From Marinomonas rhodophyticola (GTDB lineage: Bacteria; Pseudomonadota; Gammaproteobacteria; Pseudomonadales; Marinomonadaceae): a stretch of 64,000 nucleotides of DNA. Position numbers and translations under genes: made by a program. The DNA is taken from contig NZ_JAPEUL010000004.1 in assembly GCF_026113935.1 (NCBI RefSeq), positions 310,001-374,000 on the forward strand. The letters run 5' to 3'. How positions within the stretch are numbered: the first letter of the stretch is position 1; every line of letters starts with the position of its first letter. The notes below the pieces were generated by a model. It had not been told where the DNA came from, ran no database searches, and saw nothing but the letters and a program-made list of their open reading frames with translations. Shown here one piece after another: positions 36,059 to 46,410 of this stretch.

Positions 36059-37838
36059 ATGACCTATCAAGCGCCTTATAAAGATATGCAACGGCTGGTG
36101 GCACAAGCCTATCATCAACAAGGTTTAGCGACGCTGGAGTCGCTAGACGGTTTTGATCCTGAATTGGCCAATGCGGTGATGGAAGAAGCGGCGAAATTCG
36201 CCGCTGGCGTGCTTGCGCCATTGAATTCCGTTGGCGATGTGCAAGGCTGTCGTTTTCAAGACGGCCATGGGCAACAGGGAAAAGTCATCACACCAGATGG
36301 CTGGCAAGAGGCGTATCAGCAATTTGCTGCATCAGGTTGGATTGGTCTGGCGTTGCCAGAAAAATTTGGTGGACAAGGTCTTCCTAAGTACATCGCTCAG
36401 CCGGTTAATGAAATGTGGCTGTCGGCTAATTTGGCCTTTGTGATGTTTCAAGCCTTGGCTCAAGGCGGTTCAGAGATTCTATTGAACTTTGCCAGCGACG
36501 CCATTCAAAACCGCTATTTGCCCAACATTGTCAGTGGTGAATGGACCGTGGCAATGGCGTTGACTGAGCCTAATGCCGGATCGGACTTAGGGGCACTTAA
36601 CACTAAGGCGATTCCGCAAGCGGATGGCACTTATGCCATTAAAGGCCAGAAAATTTACATTACCTATGGTGAGCATGATCTAACTGACAATATTGTTCAT
36701 TTGGTATTGGCGAGAACCCCTGATGCGCCAGCAGGGAGTCGCGGCATTTCGTTATTTATCGTGCCCAAATATCGGGTGACGGACAACGGGGCGTTAGGAG
36801 AATTTAACGATATTCGTTGCACTGGCATTGAGCACAAAATGGGACTTCATGGCAGCCCAACCTGCTCCATTAGTTATGGCGATCAAGACAATTGTATTGG
36901 CGAGTTAGTGGGGGAGCTGAATCAAGGCTTAATGGCGATGTTTGTGTTGATGAACGAAGCCCGATTAAGTTGTGGTTTGCAAGGCGTGGCCTTAGGTGAA
37001 TTAGGTTATCAACGTGCTTTGGCCTACGCCCATGAGCGCACCCAAGGGACAAATAAACAAGGCGAAAAAGTGGCCATTGTTGCACACGCTGATGTGAAGC
37101 GCATGTTGCTAGAGATGCGTTCGGAAACCTTTGCCTTACGTGCTTTGGGTTATCAGATTGCGGCGCAAATTGATGCGACCGAGGCGGCTGATCATTCCTC
37201 GAAAAACAGTCAATCGAAAAAAGAACGAGTCGCTTTGTTGACACCGATTTTTAAAGCCTTTGCCACCGAGCGCGCCAATGTGATGGCGGGGCAAGTGGTT
37301 CAGGTGTTTGGCGGTATGGGCTTTGTGGAAGAAACCGGCGTCGCGCAAATCATGCGTGATGCACGGGTTACGACGATTTATGAAGGCACAACGGGGATTC
37401 AAGCCCGAGACTTGGTGTTTAGAAAAGTGCGTGGTGATCAGGGTAAGGCGGTAACTGAGTTGTTGGCAGAAATGGCTCAATATATTCGCCCTTTTGAGTC
37501 AGACGTGATGTTGGCGCCTATGGCGAAAGAAGCCTTGCAAGTGGTTGCTGCGGTGAAAGCTGTATTGAGCCTCGCGCTTGTTAAACGATGACTCTGATGC
37601 TGAGACTCTGCATGCCGTATCTGTGCCATTTTTAGAAGCGATGGGTGTGCTGTGTTGTATTTGGCAGCTTTGTAACACCTTGTCTTATCAGCAAGTAGAG
37701 GGCAGTTATGATGCCTCTTACGAGCAAAATATTAAGGCCATGGTGGCTTTTTATGGTGCTTACCGTTTGCCGTCAGCCATGGCGGCGTTGAAGGTCGTTG
37801 AAAACGCTGGCTTAGGTCTTAGCGAATATGAATTTTAA
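36059..37838 (+). CDS. Acyl-CoA dehydrogenase, DmdC/FadE-like (frameshift)
   Basis: An FAD acyl-CoA dehydrogenase (about 593 aa) of the long DmdC-like class. Marks are SGWIGLALPEKFGGQGLP, WTVAMALTEPNAGSDLGAL, TYGEHDLTDNIVHLVLART, GISLFIVPKY, and VFGGMGFVEETGVAQIMRDA with YEGTTGIQ, the family's catalytic-base region. An extra base at 37565-37582 splits off the last 85 residues; repair rejoins LNDDSDAETLHAV. ATG 36059 has GGAG 6 bases upstream and is preferred over 36056. It passes electrons to ETF, whose genes end the operon. It would make a 2-enoyl-CoA from a saturated side chain. A DMSP role is not supported by neighbours. Confidence 0.9.
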
Positions 37839-37953
37839 AATAGGCCGTAAGGTCTGAAGTCGAGAAAACAATAACAATTCGGCCGTGGTTAATAAATCAC
37901 GCCCTAACACTCTAGCCGCATAAAAATAACCAAAGTGGTTGTGGGAGCAAAAA

Positions 37954-39820
37954 ATGAACGGTGAATTTCATCCTATTAAAGTCGTTGCCCATCCTATTGA
38001 TATTGAGAAACGAGAGGATGGTGTGCAAATCATTAATAGTCAAAAGGCGTTAGATGACTACGCGCGTTGTTGGACGGATCAGCTTGAATATTGGGCGGAA
38101 AAAACACCAGACCAATTGTTTGTTGCAGAACGCGATGAACAAGGTGATTGGCATAAGGTAACCTATGCACAGGCGGTGACCAGAGTGCGTAAAATCGCCT
38201 CTTGGCTATTGACCCAGCCTGTTTCGGTTGAGCGTCCAATTGTCTTTCTGTGTGGCAACAGTTTGGAGCATTTAATGCTGGCCTTAGCGGGCATGTATGT
38301 TGGCATTGCTCATTCGCCGCTCTCTCCCGCGTATTCTCTTATTGCGACGGACTACACAAAACTGCAGGGGATTTTTGATATTTTGACCCTGGTATGATAG
38401 TGGTTGATGAATTAGCGCCTTATGAATCTGCCATTCAAGCTGTATGTCATGATGATCAAATCCCCGTGATGGTGTTGAAAGGGAATACTCTTGAAAACGC
38501 AGTAGCGGCAAAGATTGCTAATCCTATTATCTCCTTTCAATCTGCTTGGGATTACCCAGAATCTACGGCGGTTGATGTACAGAACGCTCAGGTTACTGGT
38601 GATACGATTGCGAAGATTTTGTTTACATCTGGCACCACAGGCATGCCAAAAGGCGTGATCAATACTCAGCGTATGATTTGTGCTAATCAGGTGATGATTC
38701 ATCAGGTTATGCAGTTTTTGAAAGATCAGCCGCCGATTATGGTGGACTGGTTGCCTTGGAATCATACATTTGGTGGCAACCATAACATCGGGATTGCCTT
38801 GTATAACGGCGGCAGTCTGTATCTTGATGACGGTAAACCAACCGAAAAACTGTTTGCCAAGACCTTACGTAATTTGGCCGAGGTTTCGCCTACTGTGTAC
38901 TTTAACGTGCCAAAAGGCTTTGAGTTGTTGGTGAAACATTTAAAAGCCGACAGTGAGCTTGCAGAGAAGTTTTTTGCCCGTTTACAGTTTACTTTTTTTG
39001 CCGCAGCGGGTTTGGCTCAGCATATTTGGGATGATTTGGATGCTTTGGCGATTCAATATACGGGCAAGAAAATCCCCATGGTGACTGGGTTGGGTTGTAC
39101 GGAAACCGCGCCTTCTGCGACCTTTGCCTCGGTTGAAGAATCCACGTCCGGTGTGATTGGCGTGCCAGCTCACTGGGGTTTCTATCAAGTTGGTGCCAAA
39201 TGAAGGTAAGTTAGAAGCGCGTGTCAAAGCGGAAACCGTGATGCCGGGTTACTGGCGTCAACCAGAATTGACAGCGAAAGCATTTGATGAAGAAGGCTAT
39301 TATTGTTTAGGTGACGCCATTGCTTATCTTGATGAAAACGCGCCACAGCGTGGTTTTCGTTTTGATGGCCGAGTGTCCGAAGATTTTAAATTGGACAGCG
39401 GTACTTGGGTGAGTGCGGGAACCTTGCGGGCAAAATTCATCAGTGCCTTTGCGCCCTTTGTGCAAGATGTTGTGTTATGCGGGACTAATCGTAGTTATAT
39501 CACCGCGTTAATTTTTCCTGATTAGTACCCATTGTCAGGCTATTCTGCCACATGATTTGCAGGAAACTAACGAAGACATTATTGCTCATAGCGCGGTACG
39601 TGAAGCCTTTAAACAGAAGCTGGTGGCGTTTGCAAAACAGAGTACGGGAAGCTCTACCGTTGTTGAGCGCATTCTCTTGCAGGCTGTGCCACCGAGTATT
39701 GATGCTCATGAAATTACGGATAAAGGCTCTTTGAATCAACGTGCAGTGCAAGCTCATCGTGAAGATCAAATTGCATTACTGTATCAAGAGCCTCTATCGG
39801 ATTTGGTAATCAGTCTGTAA
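37954..39820 (+). CDS. Feruloyl-CoA synthase-like AMP ligase (three frameshifts)
   Basis: An acyl-CoA ligase of the adenylate-forming family (about 622 aa when repaired), closest in pattern to feruloyl-CoA synthases. It has an N-terminal VAHPIDIEKREDGVQII and WHKVTYAQAVTRVRKIA; the AMP motif FTSGTTGMPKGVINTQ; and VDWLPWNHTFGGNHNIG, typical of this subgroup. Three breaks are visible: a lost base near 38385, an added A at 39172 (repair gives PAPGVSIKLVPNEGKLEARV) and an added base at 39522. ATG 37954 is chosen with GGGAG upstream. It probably activates hydroxycinnamates or related aromatic acids with ATP. The next gene, a thioesterase, starts 10 bp later. Confidence 0.85.
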
Positions 39821-39830
39821 GGGGCGCGTC

Positions 39831-40241
39831 ATGTTTAAAAATGAGCGTCAATTACACATTGAATGGGGGGATTGCGACCCCGCCGATATCGTGTTTTATC
39901 CACGATATTTTGCCTTTTTTGATGCGTCAACAGGGGCGTTATTTGAGGCCATGGGTTACACGCTTCGTTATATTCGTGATGAGTTAAAAGACGTGGGTTT
40001 TCCCATGGTGGACACTCGCTCACAGTTTTTTAAGCCATCTAAATATGGTGATCAGGTCACGATTAAGAGTGAGTTTACTCAGGTGGGACGAGCCAGTTTT
40101 GGCATTCGTCATCAGCTATTTAATGGTGAAGATCTGGCGGTTGAATGCCTCGAAAAACGTGTATGGGCGTGTCACGATGCGTCGGGAGTATTAAAAGCCA
40201 AAGCCATTCCCGAAGCAGTCAAAGCGCGGATGTTGAGTTGA
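39831..40241 (+). CDS. 4-hydroxybenzoyl-CoA-type thioesterase
   Basis: A single hot-dog-fold acyl-CoA thioesterase (136 aa). The signature EWGDCDPADIVFYPRYFAFF contains the conserved Asp of the 4HBT family (D14 or D16 region). Such enzymes release benzoate-type acids from CoA. In this operon it would free the shortened aromatic acid after thiolysis, returning CoA. It is 10 bp after the ligase gene and 35 bp before etfB. The frame is intact. Substrate is inferred from context. Confidence 0.9.
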   Translation: MFKNERQLHIEWGDCDPADIVFYPRYFAFFDASTGALFEAMGYTLRYIRDELKDVGFPMVDTRSQFFKPSKYGDQVTIKSEFTQVGRASFGIRHQLFNGEDLAVECLEKRVWACHDASGVLKAKAIPEAVKARMLS

Positions 40242-40276
40242 AAATGGTTAGACAGTATTGATAAGGCAAGAGAAAG

Positions 40277-41029
40277 ATGAAAATACTAGTGGGTGTTAAG
40301 CGCGTGATTGATTACAACGTTAAGGTGCGCGTGAAAGCCGATCAAAGTAATGTGGATTTAACCAATGTTAAAATGTCGATGAACCCATTTTGTGAAATTG
40401 CGGTTGAAGAAGCGGTACGTCTCAAGGAAGCCGGTGTGGCGTCGGAAGTCATTGTTGTGAGTGTGGGAACCACTCAAAGCCAAGAGCAGTTGCGTAATGC
40501 CATGGCATTGGGGGCTGATCGTGGTATTTTAGTTGAGGCCGAAGGCGAAATAGAGCCTTTAAATGTCGCCAAAGCGTTTGCTGCAGTGATTGAAAAAGAG
40601 CAGCCTGAACTGGTGATACTGGGTAAGCAGTCGATTGATTCTGATAATAATCAAATGGGGCAGATGTTGGCGGCGTTGACCAAGCGTCCACAAGGAACTT
40701 TTGCCTCTCAGCTGGTTATTGACGGCGACACGGCGTTAGTGACGCGTGAGATTGATGGTGGTCTACGTACGATCGCTTTGACACTTCCTGCGATTGTGAC
40801 AACGGATTTACGCCTTAATGAACCCCGTTATGCCAAATTACCAGACATCATGAAAGCCAAACGTAAGCCTCTAGAGACTCTGACTATGGCAGATTTGGGC
40901 GTGACACCAAAAGCCCATTGCCGATTAGATAAAGTCGAAGCGCCAGCCATGCGAAGTGCGGGCGTAAAAGTGGCGTCGGTGGATGAATTGATCAGTAAAC
41001 TAAAAGACGAAGCAAAGGTGATTTCATGA
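40277..41029 (+). CDS. etfB: Electron transfer flavoprotein beta subunit
   Basis: The ETF beta subunit (250 aa). It begins [20 protein letters not shown] and carries [40 protein letters not shown] and [21 protein letters not shown], the last being the ETF-beta signature region. With EtfA it carries electrons from acyl-CoA dehydrogenase to the respiratory chain. Its stop overlaps the start of etfA by 4 bases. It lies at the end of the CoA operon, which fits a dedicated acceptor for the ACAD encoded there. The frame is intact. Confidence 0.96.
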   Translation: MKILVGVKRVIDYNVKVRVKADQSNVDLTNVKMSMNPFCEIAVEEAVRLKEAGVASEVIVVSVGTTQSQEQLRNAMALGADRGILVEAEGEIEPLNVAKAFAAVIEKEQPELVILGKQSIDSDNNQMGQMLAALTKRPQGTFASQLVIDGDTALVTREIDGGLRTIALTLPAIVTTDLRLNEPRYAKLPDIMKAKRKPLETLTMADLGVTPKAHCRLDKVEAPAMRSAGVKVASVDELISKLKDEAKVIS

Positions 41030-41958
41030 TTACGTTATTAGTAGCAGAACATACTTCAACTACCTTGGCCTCGTCTACTTTGTCTGCGTTGACCGCCGCT
41101 CATCAGATCGGTAATGACGTGCATATTTTGGTTGCGGGTAACAATATTGCCTCAGTAGCTGACGCGGCGGCACGTTTGTCTGGCGTGAGTAAGGTTCTCT
41201 GTGCGGACGCTGGTTGCTATGAGCATGCTTTAGCAGAATCTATGGGAGATCTCATTGTTCACTTGAGCGAGCATTATTCACACATTATTGCCCCATCTAA
41301 CTCTGAATCGAAAGATTTTATGCCCAGAGTGGCAGCCTTGTTGGATGTGGGTCAGGTGTCGGATATTTGCGCGGTATTGAGTGCCGAGCAATTCAAACGT
41401 CCGATTTATGCGGGGAACGCTATTGCGACGGTGACGGTATTGGACGATAAAAAAGTCATTACCGTGCGAGCCTCTGCCTTTGATAAAACGACTCAACAAA
41501 GTGCTCAAGCGTGTGAGATTGAGTCGGTGGGCTTTAGTGTAGATAACACTTTGTCATGCTGGCAATCGGATGACATCACGGAGTCAACTCGTCCGGACCT
41601 TGCCAGTGCCAGTCGCATAGTGTCAGGTGGTCGTGGTGTGGGCAGTGGCGATAACTTCGCGCTAGTGGAAGCTTTAGCCGATAAATTAGGCGCGGCGGTG
41701 GGGGCGTCTCGTGCGGCGGTGGATGCAGGTTTTGTCTCGAATGATTTGCAAGTTGGGCAGACCGGTAAGATCGTTGCACCAGAACTGTATATGGCATTTG
41801 GTATTTCTGGCGCGATTCAGCATTTGGCGGGTATGAAGGATTCTAAGGTTATCGTGGCGGTCAACAAAGACGAAGATGCCCCAATTTTCCAAGTGGCCGA
41901 TTATGGTTTGGTTGGGGATCTGTTTGTGGTTCTGCCTGAGATGACAAGTAAGCTTTAA
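41026..41958 (+). CDS. etfA: Electron transfer flavoprotein alpha subunit
   Basis: The ETF alpha subunit (310 aa). The FAD-binding C-terminal half has [51 protein letters not shown] and [22 protein letters not shown]. It forms a heterodimer with EtfB. It is the last gene of the operon and is followed by a hairpin and a strong terminator. The frame is intact. Confidence 0.96.
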   Translation: MITLLVAEHTSTTLASSTLSALTAAHQIGNDVHILVAGNNIASVADAAARLSGVSKVLCADAGCYEHALAESMGDLIVHLSEHYSHIIAPSNSESKDFMPRVAALLDVGQVSDICAVLSAEQFKRPIYAGNAIATVTVLDDKKVITVRASAFDKTTQQSAQACEIESVGFSVDNTLSCWQSDDITESTRPDLASASRIVSGGRGVGSGDNFALVEALADKLGAAVGASRAAVDAGFVSNDLQVGQTGKIVAPELYMAFGISGAIQHLAGMKDSKVIVAVNKDEDAPIFQVADYGLVGDLFVVLPEMTSKL

Positions 41959-41982
41959 AGTGAGAGCGCTTAAATAAGAATA

Positions 41983-42008
41983 TAACGGTCTGTGCTACAA
42001 GACCGTTA
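41983..42008 (+). promoter_or_regulatory. Hairpin after etfA
   Basis: A perfect 9-bp stem (TAACGGTCT / AGACCGTTA) with an 8-base loop, 24 bp after the etfA stop. It lacks a U-run and precedes the true terminator. It may protect the 3' end of the message. Confidence 0.5.
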
Positions 42009-42028
42009 ACTGTCAATTTGGTGATATT

Positions 42029-42054
42029 AACCGAGCTTAGGCTCGGTTTTTTTT
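42029..42054 (+). terminator. Terminator of the CoA/ETF operon
   Basis: An 8-bp stem (AACCGAGC / GCTCGGTT) with a 4-base loop, followed by a run of six further T. It ends the plus-strand operon. Its T-run touches the end of a possible small gene on the minus strand. Confidence 0.88.
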
Positions 42055-42178
42055 ATTTGCCTGACTGGGTTTGAGAACACAATTCAATGACACGTTTGCT
42101 GCTGATCACTAAAAAACAGCAAACCGTGGTGGCAAGAACAGTGAGGTGAAAAAAATCAACGAGAATTATGTTTTCCAT
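42053..42178 (-). CDS. Possible small membrane peptide, 41 aa
   Basis: A 41-codon minus-strand ORF with an ATG at 42178 and a good ribosome-binding site (AAAGGA, 6 bases upstream). The product MENIILVDFFHLTVLATTV continues into CCFLVISS, so residues 4-27 form one hydrophobic segment and are followed by a basic stretch (SSKRV). It is divergent from trkH with a 285-bp gap. Small one-helix peptides often accompany transporters, for instance KdpF, but no family is recognised here. The 504-bp gap between etfA and trkH otherwise holds only terminators and promoter sequence. It could be chance. Confidence 0.4.
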   Translation of the reverse strand: MENIILVDFFHLTVLATTVCCFLVISSKRVIELCSQTQSGK

Positions 42179-42462
42179 AGCGGTTCCTTTCTGAAGTATT
42201 TATTGTTTTGTTTAATAAAAGCACAGGATGCGCAATTCGTCCACACTGTTTACATATTTAAGTTTTTTTGATGTTTTGGACGGATGAAAAAGGTTGAGCC
42301 TAGAGTCAAAGGTCTGATTGTCTTATAGTGTGCGCATTAATTCACTCTGTGTCGGTTTGTCTTTAAAAAAGCACGGGTTGAATCACATTTCTGTTAGGCG
42401 GCTTGGCCGTTCATTTTATCATGTTGTACGATATTGATTGTTTATAGGAGTGGCCGCTTCCG

Positions 42463-43917
42463 ATGATTCGCCCATTGTTGATTGTGCGTTTGCTGACCAT
42501 GCCTTGTATCTGGATGAGCGTGGTCCAGTTTGTGTTTGGCGAGTTGTCCTTTATGTTTTTTAAGGATGGTGTAGGCCGTGCCTTTGTTACGCCAGCTATT
42601 GTTACTTTTATTATTTCTTTGATTCTGTTGGTAGGTTTTAAGAAGATTCCCTTGCCTTCGGTAAACACTCGAGAGGCGATGTTGTTTGCCAGTTTAACTT
42701 GGTTGTGTGTTGGCATATTAGGTGCCATTCCTATTATCACGATTGCGCAGGTTTCTTTTACAGATGGGGTGTTTGAGTCCATTAGCGCGTTAACGACTAC
42801 TGGGGCCACTGTCTTATCTGGATTGGATGATATGTCACCCACTTTTTTGATGTATCGCCAGTTTTTACAGTGGATGGGGGGCCTTGGTGTGGTGATTTTT
42901 GTGGTCGCTATTCTTCCCATGCTTAATATAGGAGGCATGCGCCTTTTAAAAGCGGAAACACCGGGGCCGATTAAAGACGACAAACTCTCTCCCCGCATGT
43001 CCAGCACGACGCATTACTTATGGATGGTGTATTTAGCGATTACGGTATTGTGTGCAATGAGTTATTACGTGGCAGGCATGTCGGCGTTTGATGCAATTGG
43101 TCATAGCTTTACCACGGTTTCTACGGGCGGTTTTTCTACCCACGATGCCAGTATGGGGTATTTTCAGAGTCCACTGATTCTATGGATTTGTAACCTTTTT
43201 ATGGTGTTGGGGGCGGTCAATTTTGCTTTGCATTATCGTGTCTATATTGCCCGTAGTATTAAGCTGTATTGGAAAGACGAAGAAACCCACGGATTTTTAT
43301 GGATTATTACCGTCGTGGCCTTGCTATTGGCTTTGTTTCTTTTCCAGACAAAGTCGGAAGCGGGTTTTTGGGTGTCGATAACCCAATCTTTTTTTCATGT
43401 AATTTCATTTATTACCAGTACAGGTTATGCCGCAACGGATTTTGGTGCTTGGCCTGCTGCTACCTCGATAGTGTTAATTTTTGTCGGTTATATTGGTGGC
43501 TGCGCTGGCTCGACGGCAGGCGGGAATAAAGTCATCCGTAATATTATTTCGTTTAAATCAATCGGTTTGGAAATCAAGCGTTTAGTGCATCCAAATGGCG
43601 TGTTTGCGATGAAGTTTCAGGGGCGAACCATCAGTGAGTCTGTGCGCCATTCGATAATGGGTTTTATGTGTTTGGCGGCTATTGTGACGGTAGTATTTAC
43701 GCTTTTATTGATGGCAACCGGAATGAGCTTTATGGCGTCTCTAAGTGCCACTGCCGCTTGTTTAAATGTATTGGGTCCAGGGTTTGCTGAACTTGGTAGC
43801 AACTTTGCGCCATTGAGTGATACCGGGACATGGTTGATGAGTTTTGCGATGATTTTAGGGCGATTAGAATACTTTACCGTGTTGGTGCTTTTCTTTCCGG
43901 TTATGTGGCGTCATTGA
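42463..43917 (+). CDS. trkH: Trk-type potassium transporter membrane subunit
   Basis: A TrkH/TrkG potassium uptake channel (484 aa), with about ten to twelve transmembrane helices and four filter loops: ALTTTGATVLSGLD, FTTVSTGGFSTHDAS, FITSTGYAATDFG and the last near CLNVLGPGFAELG. Conserved WMGGLGVVIFVVAILPMLNIGG lies after the first loop. In this family it depends on TrkA for nucleotide control; trkA is not in the window. It is a single gene with upstream promoter space. The frame is intact. Confidence 0.95.
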   Translation: MIRPLLIVRLLTMPCIWMSVVQFVFGELSFMFFKDGVGRAFVTPAIVTFIISLILLVGFKKIPLPSVNTREAMLFASLTWLCVGILGAIPIITIAQVSFTDGVFESISALTTTGATVLSGLDDMSPTFLMYRQFLQWMGGLGVVIFVVAILPMLNIGGMRLLKAETPGPIKDDKLSPRMSSTTHYLWMVYLAITVLCAMSYYVAGMSAFDAIGHSFTTVSTGGFSTHDASMGYFQSPLILWICNLFMVLGAVNFALHYRVYIARSIKLYWKDEETHGFLWIITVVALLLALFLFQTKSEAGFWVSITQSFFHVISFITSTGYAATDFGAWPAATSIVLIFVGYIGGCAGSTAGGNKVIRNIISFKSIGLEIKRLVHPNGVFAMKFQGRTISESVRHSIMGFMCLAAIVTVVFTLLLMATGMSFMASLSATAACLNVLGPGFAELGSNFAPLSDTGTWLMSFAMILGRLEYFTVLVLFFPVMWRH

Positions 43918-44034
43918 CCCGTGTTTTATTTTTCATCTTTTAGGGGCATTCTCTGCCGCTAACAACCCTTCGTCATTTTCTCTTCAGAGGCTGTCGCAAA
44001 ACGAATGCCGTCGATTTACAGGTGATTACCTTTA

Positions 44035-44064
44035 ACGTCACTACCTCTTCCGAGGAAGTGACGT
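44035..44064. terminator. Shared terminator between trkH and ydeP
   Basis: A long stem with one A-A mismatch: ACGTCACT-a-CCTC pairs with GAGG-a-AGTGACGT around a 4-base loop. It lies between convergent trkH and ydeP and may stop transcription from both sides. No strong U-run is visible. Confidence 0.6.
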
Positions 44065-44083
44065 ATAAACAAGTTAGTCTTAC

Positions 44084-46410
44084 TTAAAGTGTAGCAACCG
44101 CGATGTCGTTGCTTTCTTCTTCGAAAGCTTCTAACTCTATGGCAATACTTTTTGAGGTTGGCGTATTGCTGAATTCCCCATGGCTATCGAGCGGAACTAA
44201 TGGGTTGGTTTCTGGGTAGTAAGCGGCAATGTTGCCCGCTGGAATACTATAAGGAACCAGTTTGAAGCCACTGATTTTTCGCTCAACACCATCATCCCAA
44301 ATTGAGCGCAATGTCACGCTTTGGCCTTCTTCAAAGCCGAGACGTTGTATGTCGGCTGGATTGATAAAGACCACTTTGCGTTCGCCCTTTATGCCACGGT
44401 ACCGGTCGTTCATACCATAAATTGTGGTGTTGTATTGGTCGTGTGAACGCAGTGTTTGTAATATCAGGGTTTTATCTGACAGCAAGTCTTGCGCACGTTT
44501 TGGCAAAATGGACTCAGGTAATACATGGCTGTGGCAAATGGCTTTTCCTGAAGGGGTTTTCCAGCTTCTTTCTCGTGCGCTGTTGCCGAGATAGAACCCA
44601 CCATCTTGTAAAATTCTCTGGTTAAAATCATTGAAGCCCGGAACGACTGCTGCGATGTGCTCACGAATTAGGTCGTAGTCGCTGACCACTTCGTTCCAAT
44701 CGATCGGGAAATTGCCTAATGTAGCCGCGGCGATGCCTGCGATAATGGCGGGTTCAGATTTTTGCTCTTTGCTTAAGGGTTCTAATACGCCGCCAGAAGC
44801 ATGAATCATGCTGAAAGAGTCTTCTACGGTGACTTTTTGCTGGCCTTTTGCTTGATGATCTATGTCGGTACGGCCAAGACAAGGCAGTATAATCGCTTCG
44901 GTGCCCGTAATCAGGTGAGAACGGTTGAGTTTAGTACTGATTTGAACCGTAAGTTGGCATTGTTTTAATGCCTGCACTGTGGCTTGTGTGTCCGGTGTGG
45001 CAGCGGCAAAGTTACCACCAAGAGCGATAAAGACACCGACTTTGCCATCACGCATAGCACGGATGGTATCCACAACGGCCAAACCGTGTTCTTGTGGTGG
45101 CGTGAAGTGGAAGCGTTTTTCTAAGGCATCAAGGAATGCCTGAGAAGGGCGTTCATTAATGCCCATGGTTCTGTCACCTTGCACATTACTATGGCCGCGC
45201 ACAGGACAAACACCGGCGCCTGGTTTGCCCAAATTGCCACGTAATGCCATCAAGTTGACCATTTCATGGATGGTCGCCACAGAATGGTGGTGCTGAGTGA
45301 TGCCCATCGCCCAAGTTAAAATAACCCTTTCTGCTTGGGCATAAACGTTGGCAGCGTGAGTGATGTCTTCTTTGCTTAGGCCTGATTGATCAATAATGTC
45401 TTGCCAAGAGGTTTGTTTGACCTGCTCAAGATAGTCATCCAAGCCTTGGGTATGTTGTTTGATAAAGTCATGATCAAAAACGGCTTTGCCTTGTTGTTGA
45501 GCAGCTTCTTCTAAGTCGATAAGCACCTTGACCATACCGCGCACCACTGCCATATCGCCGCCAATTTTTGGACAGAAGTAGCCGGTATTGGTTGGTTTTG
45601 AACCATTGGTGAGCATTTCCACTGGACTTTGAGGGTTTTGGAAACGTTCTAAACCCCGTTCCCGTAGCGTATTGAAGGTGAGTAGTTGGGCGCCACGTTG
45701 CACGACTTCTTTTAAGGTTTCTAGCATACGAGGGTGGTTAGTGCCCGGTTTTGCCCGAACACAAAGACGGCATCTGCGAGTTCGAAGTCGTCTATTTCCA
45801 CTGTGCCTTTACCGATACCAATGCTGCTGGTAAGCGCATAACCACTGGCTTCGTGGCACATATTTGAGCAATCTGGAAAATTATTGGTGCCATAGGCACG
45901 AGCGAATAGCTGATACAAGAACGCGGCTTCATTACTGGCGCGTCCAGAGGTATAAAAGGCCACATTGTTAGGATCGGCTTGTTTTTTTAGGGTTTCGCCA
46001 ATGTGTCGATAAGCGTCTTCCCAAGAAATGGCTTCGTAGTGATCGGTTTCTCGGTTGTAGCGCAAGGGTTCTGTGAGTCGGCCTTGATATTCTAAGAAGT
46101 AATCACTTTGCGTGTTTAACCAACTAACGCTATGTTCGGCCATGAATGCGGCATCGACTTTGCGAGAGGTGGCTTCCCAGTTAACAGCTTTGGCGCCATT
46201 TTCACAAAAGCGAATTTTCGCAGGGTCGTGTTTTTCTCCCCAAGCACAGCCTGGACAATCAAAACCATGGGGCTGATTGGTTTTTAGTAACGTGTGAATA
46301 TTGCGTACGGCATTTTCACTTTTTAGCCAGTGTTTGGTGGTGCTTTGTAATGCGCCCCAGCCTCCAGCCGGTCCTTTGTATGGTGTGTAAAAATCGGTTT
46401 TTTTACTCAT
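44084..46410 (-). CDS. ydeP: FdhF/YdeP-family molybdopterin oxidoreductase (frameshift)
   Basis: A molybdopterin-guanine-dinucleotide oxidoreductase (about 775 aa), close in length and pattern to E. coli YdeP. An iron-sulphur-type Cys pair lies in FDCPGCAWGE (C52, C55) with a third Cys near 70, and a Mo-region Cys in CSNMCHEASG. The C-terminal molybdopterin-binding part has RLGFEEGQSVTLRS and PETNPLVPLDS. A base is missing at 45743-45748; repair gives FGQNPGTNHPRMLETLKE. ATG 46410 begins the family's MSKKTDF. It overlaps fdhD by 8 bases (ATGAGTAA). FdhD sulphurtransferase is needed by this enzyme class, which explains the pairing. The substrate is unknown; formate oxidation or an acid-resistance role is possible. 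Confidence 0.88.

Noticed and set aside
36059-37838. Acyl-CoA dehydrogenase as DmdC of a DMSP demethylation pathway
   Set aside because: The sequence class is DmdC-like, but dmdA, dmdB and dmdD are absent and the neighbours point to aromatic or other side-chain oxidation. The class is broad.
42411-43007. 198-codon minus-strand ORF inside trkH
   Set aside because: It is antisense to strongly conserved trkH sequence and has the composition of a shadow frame.
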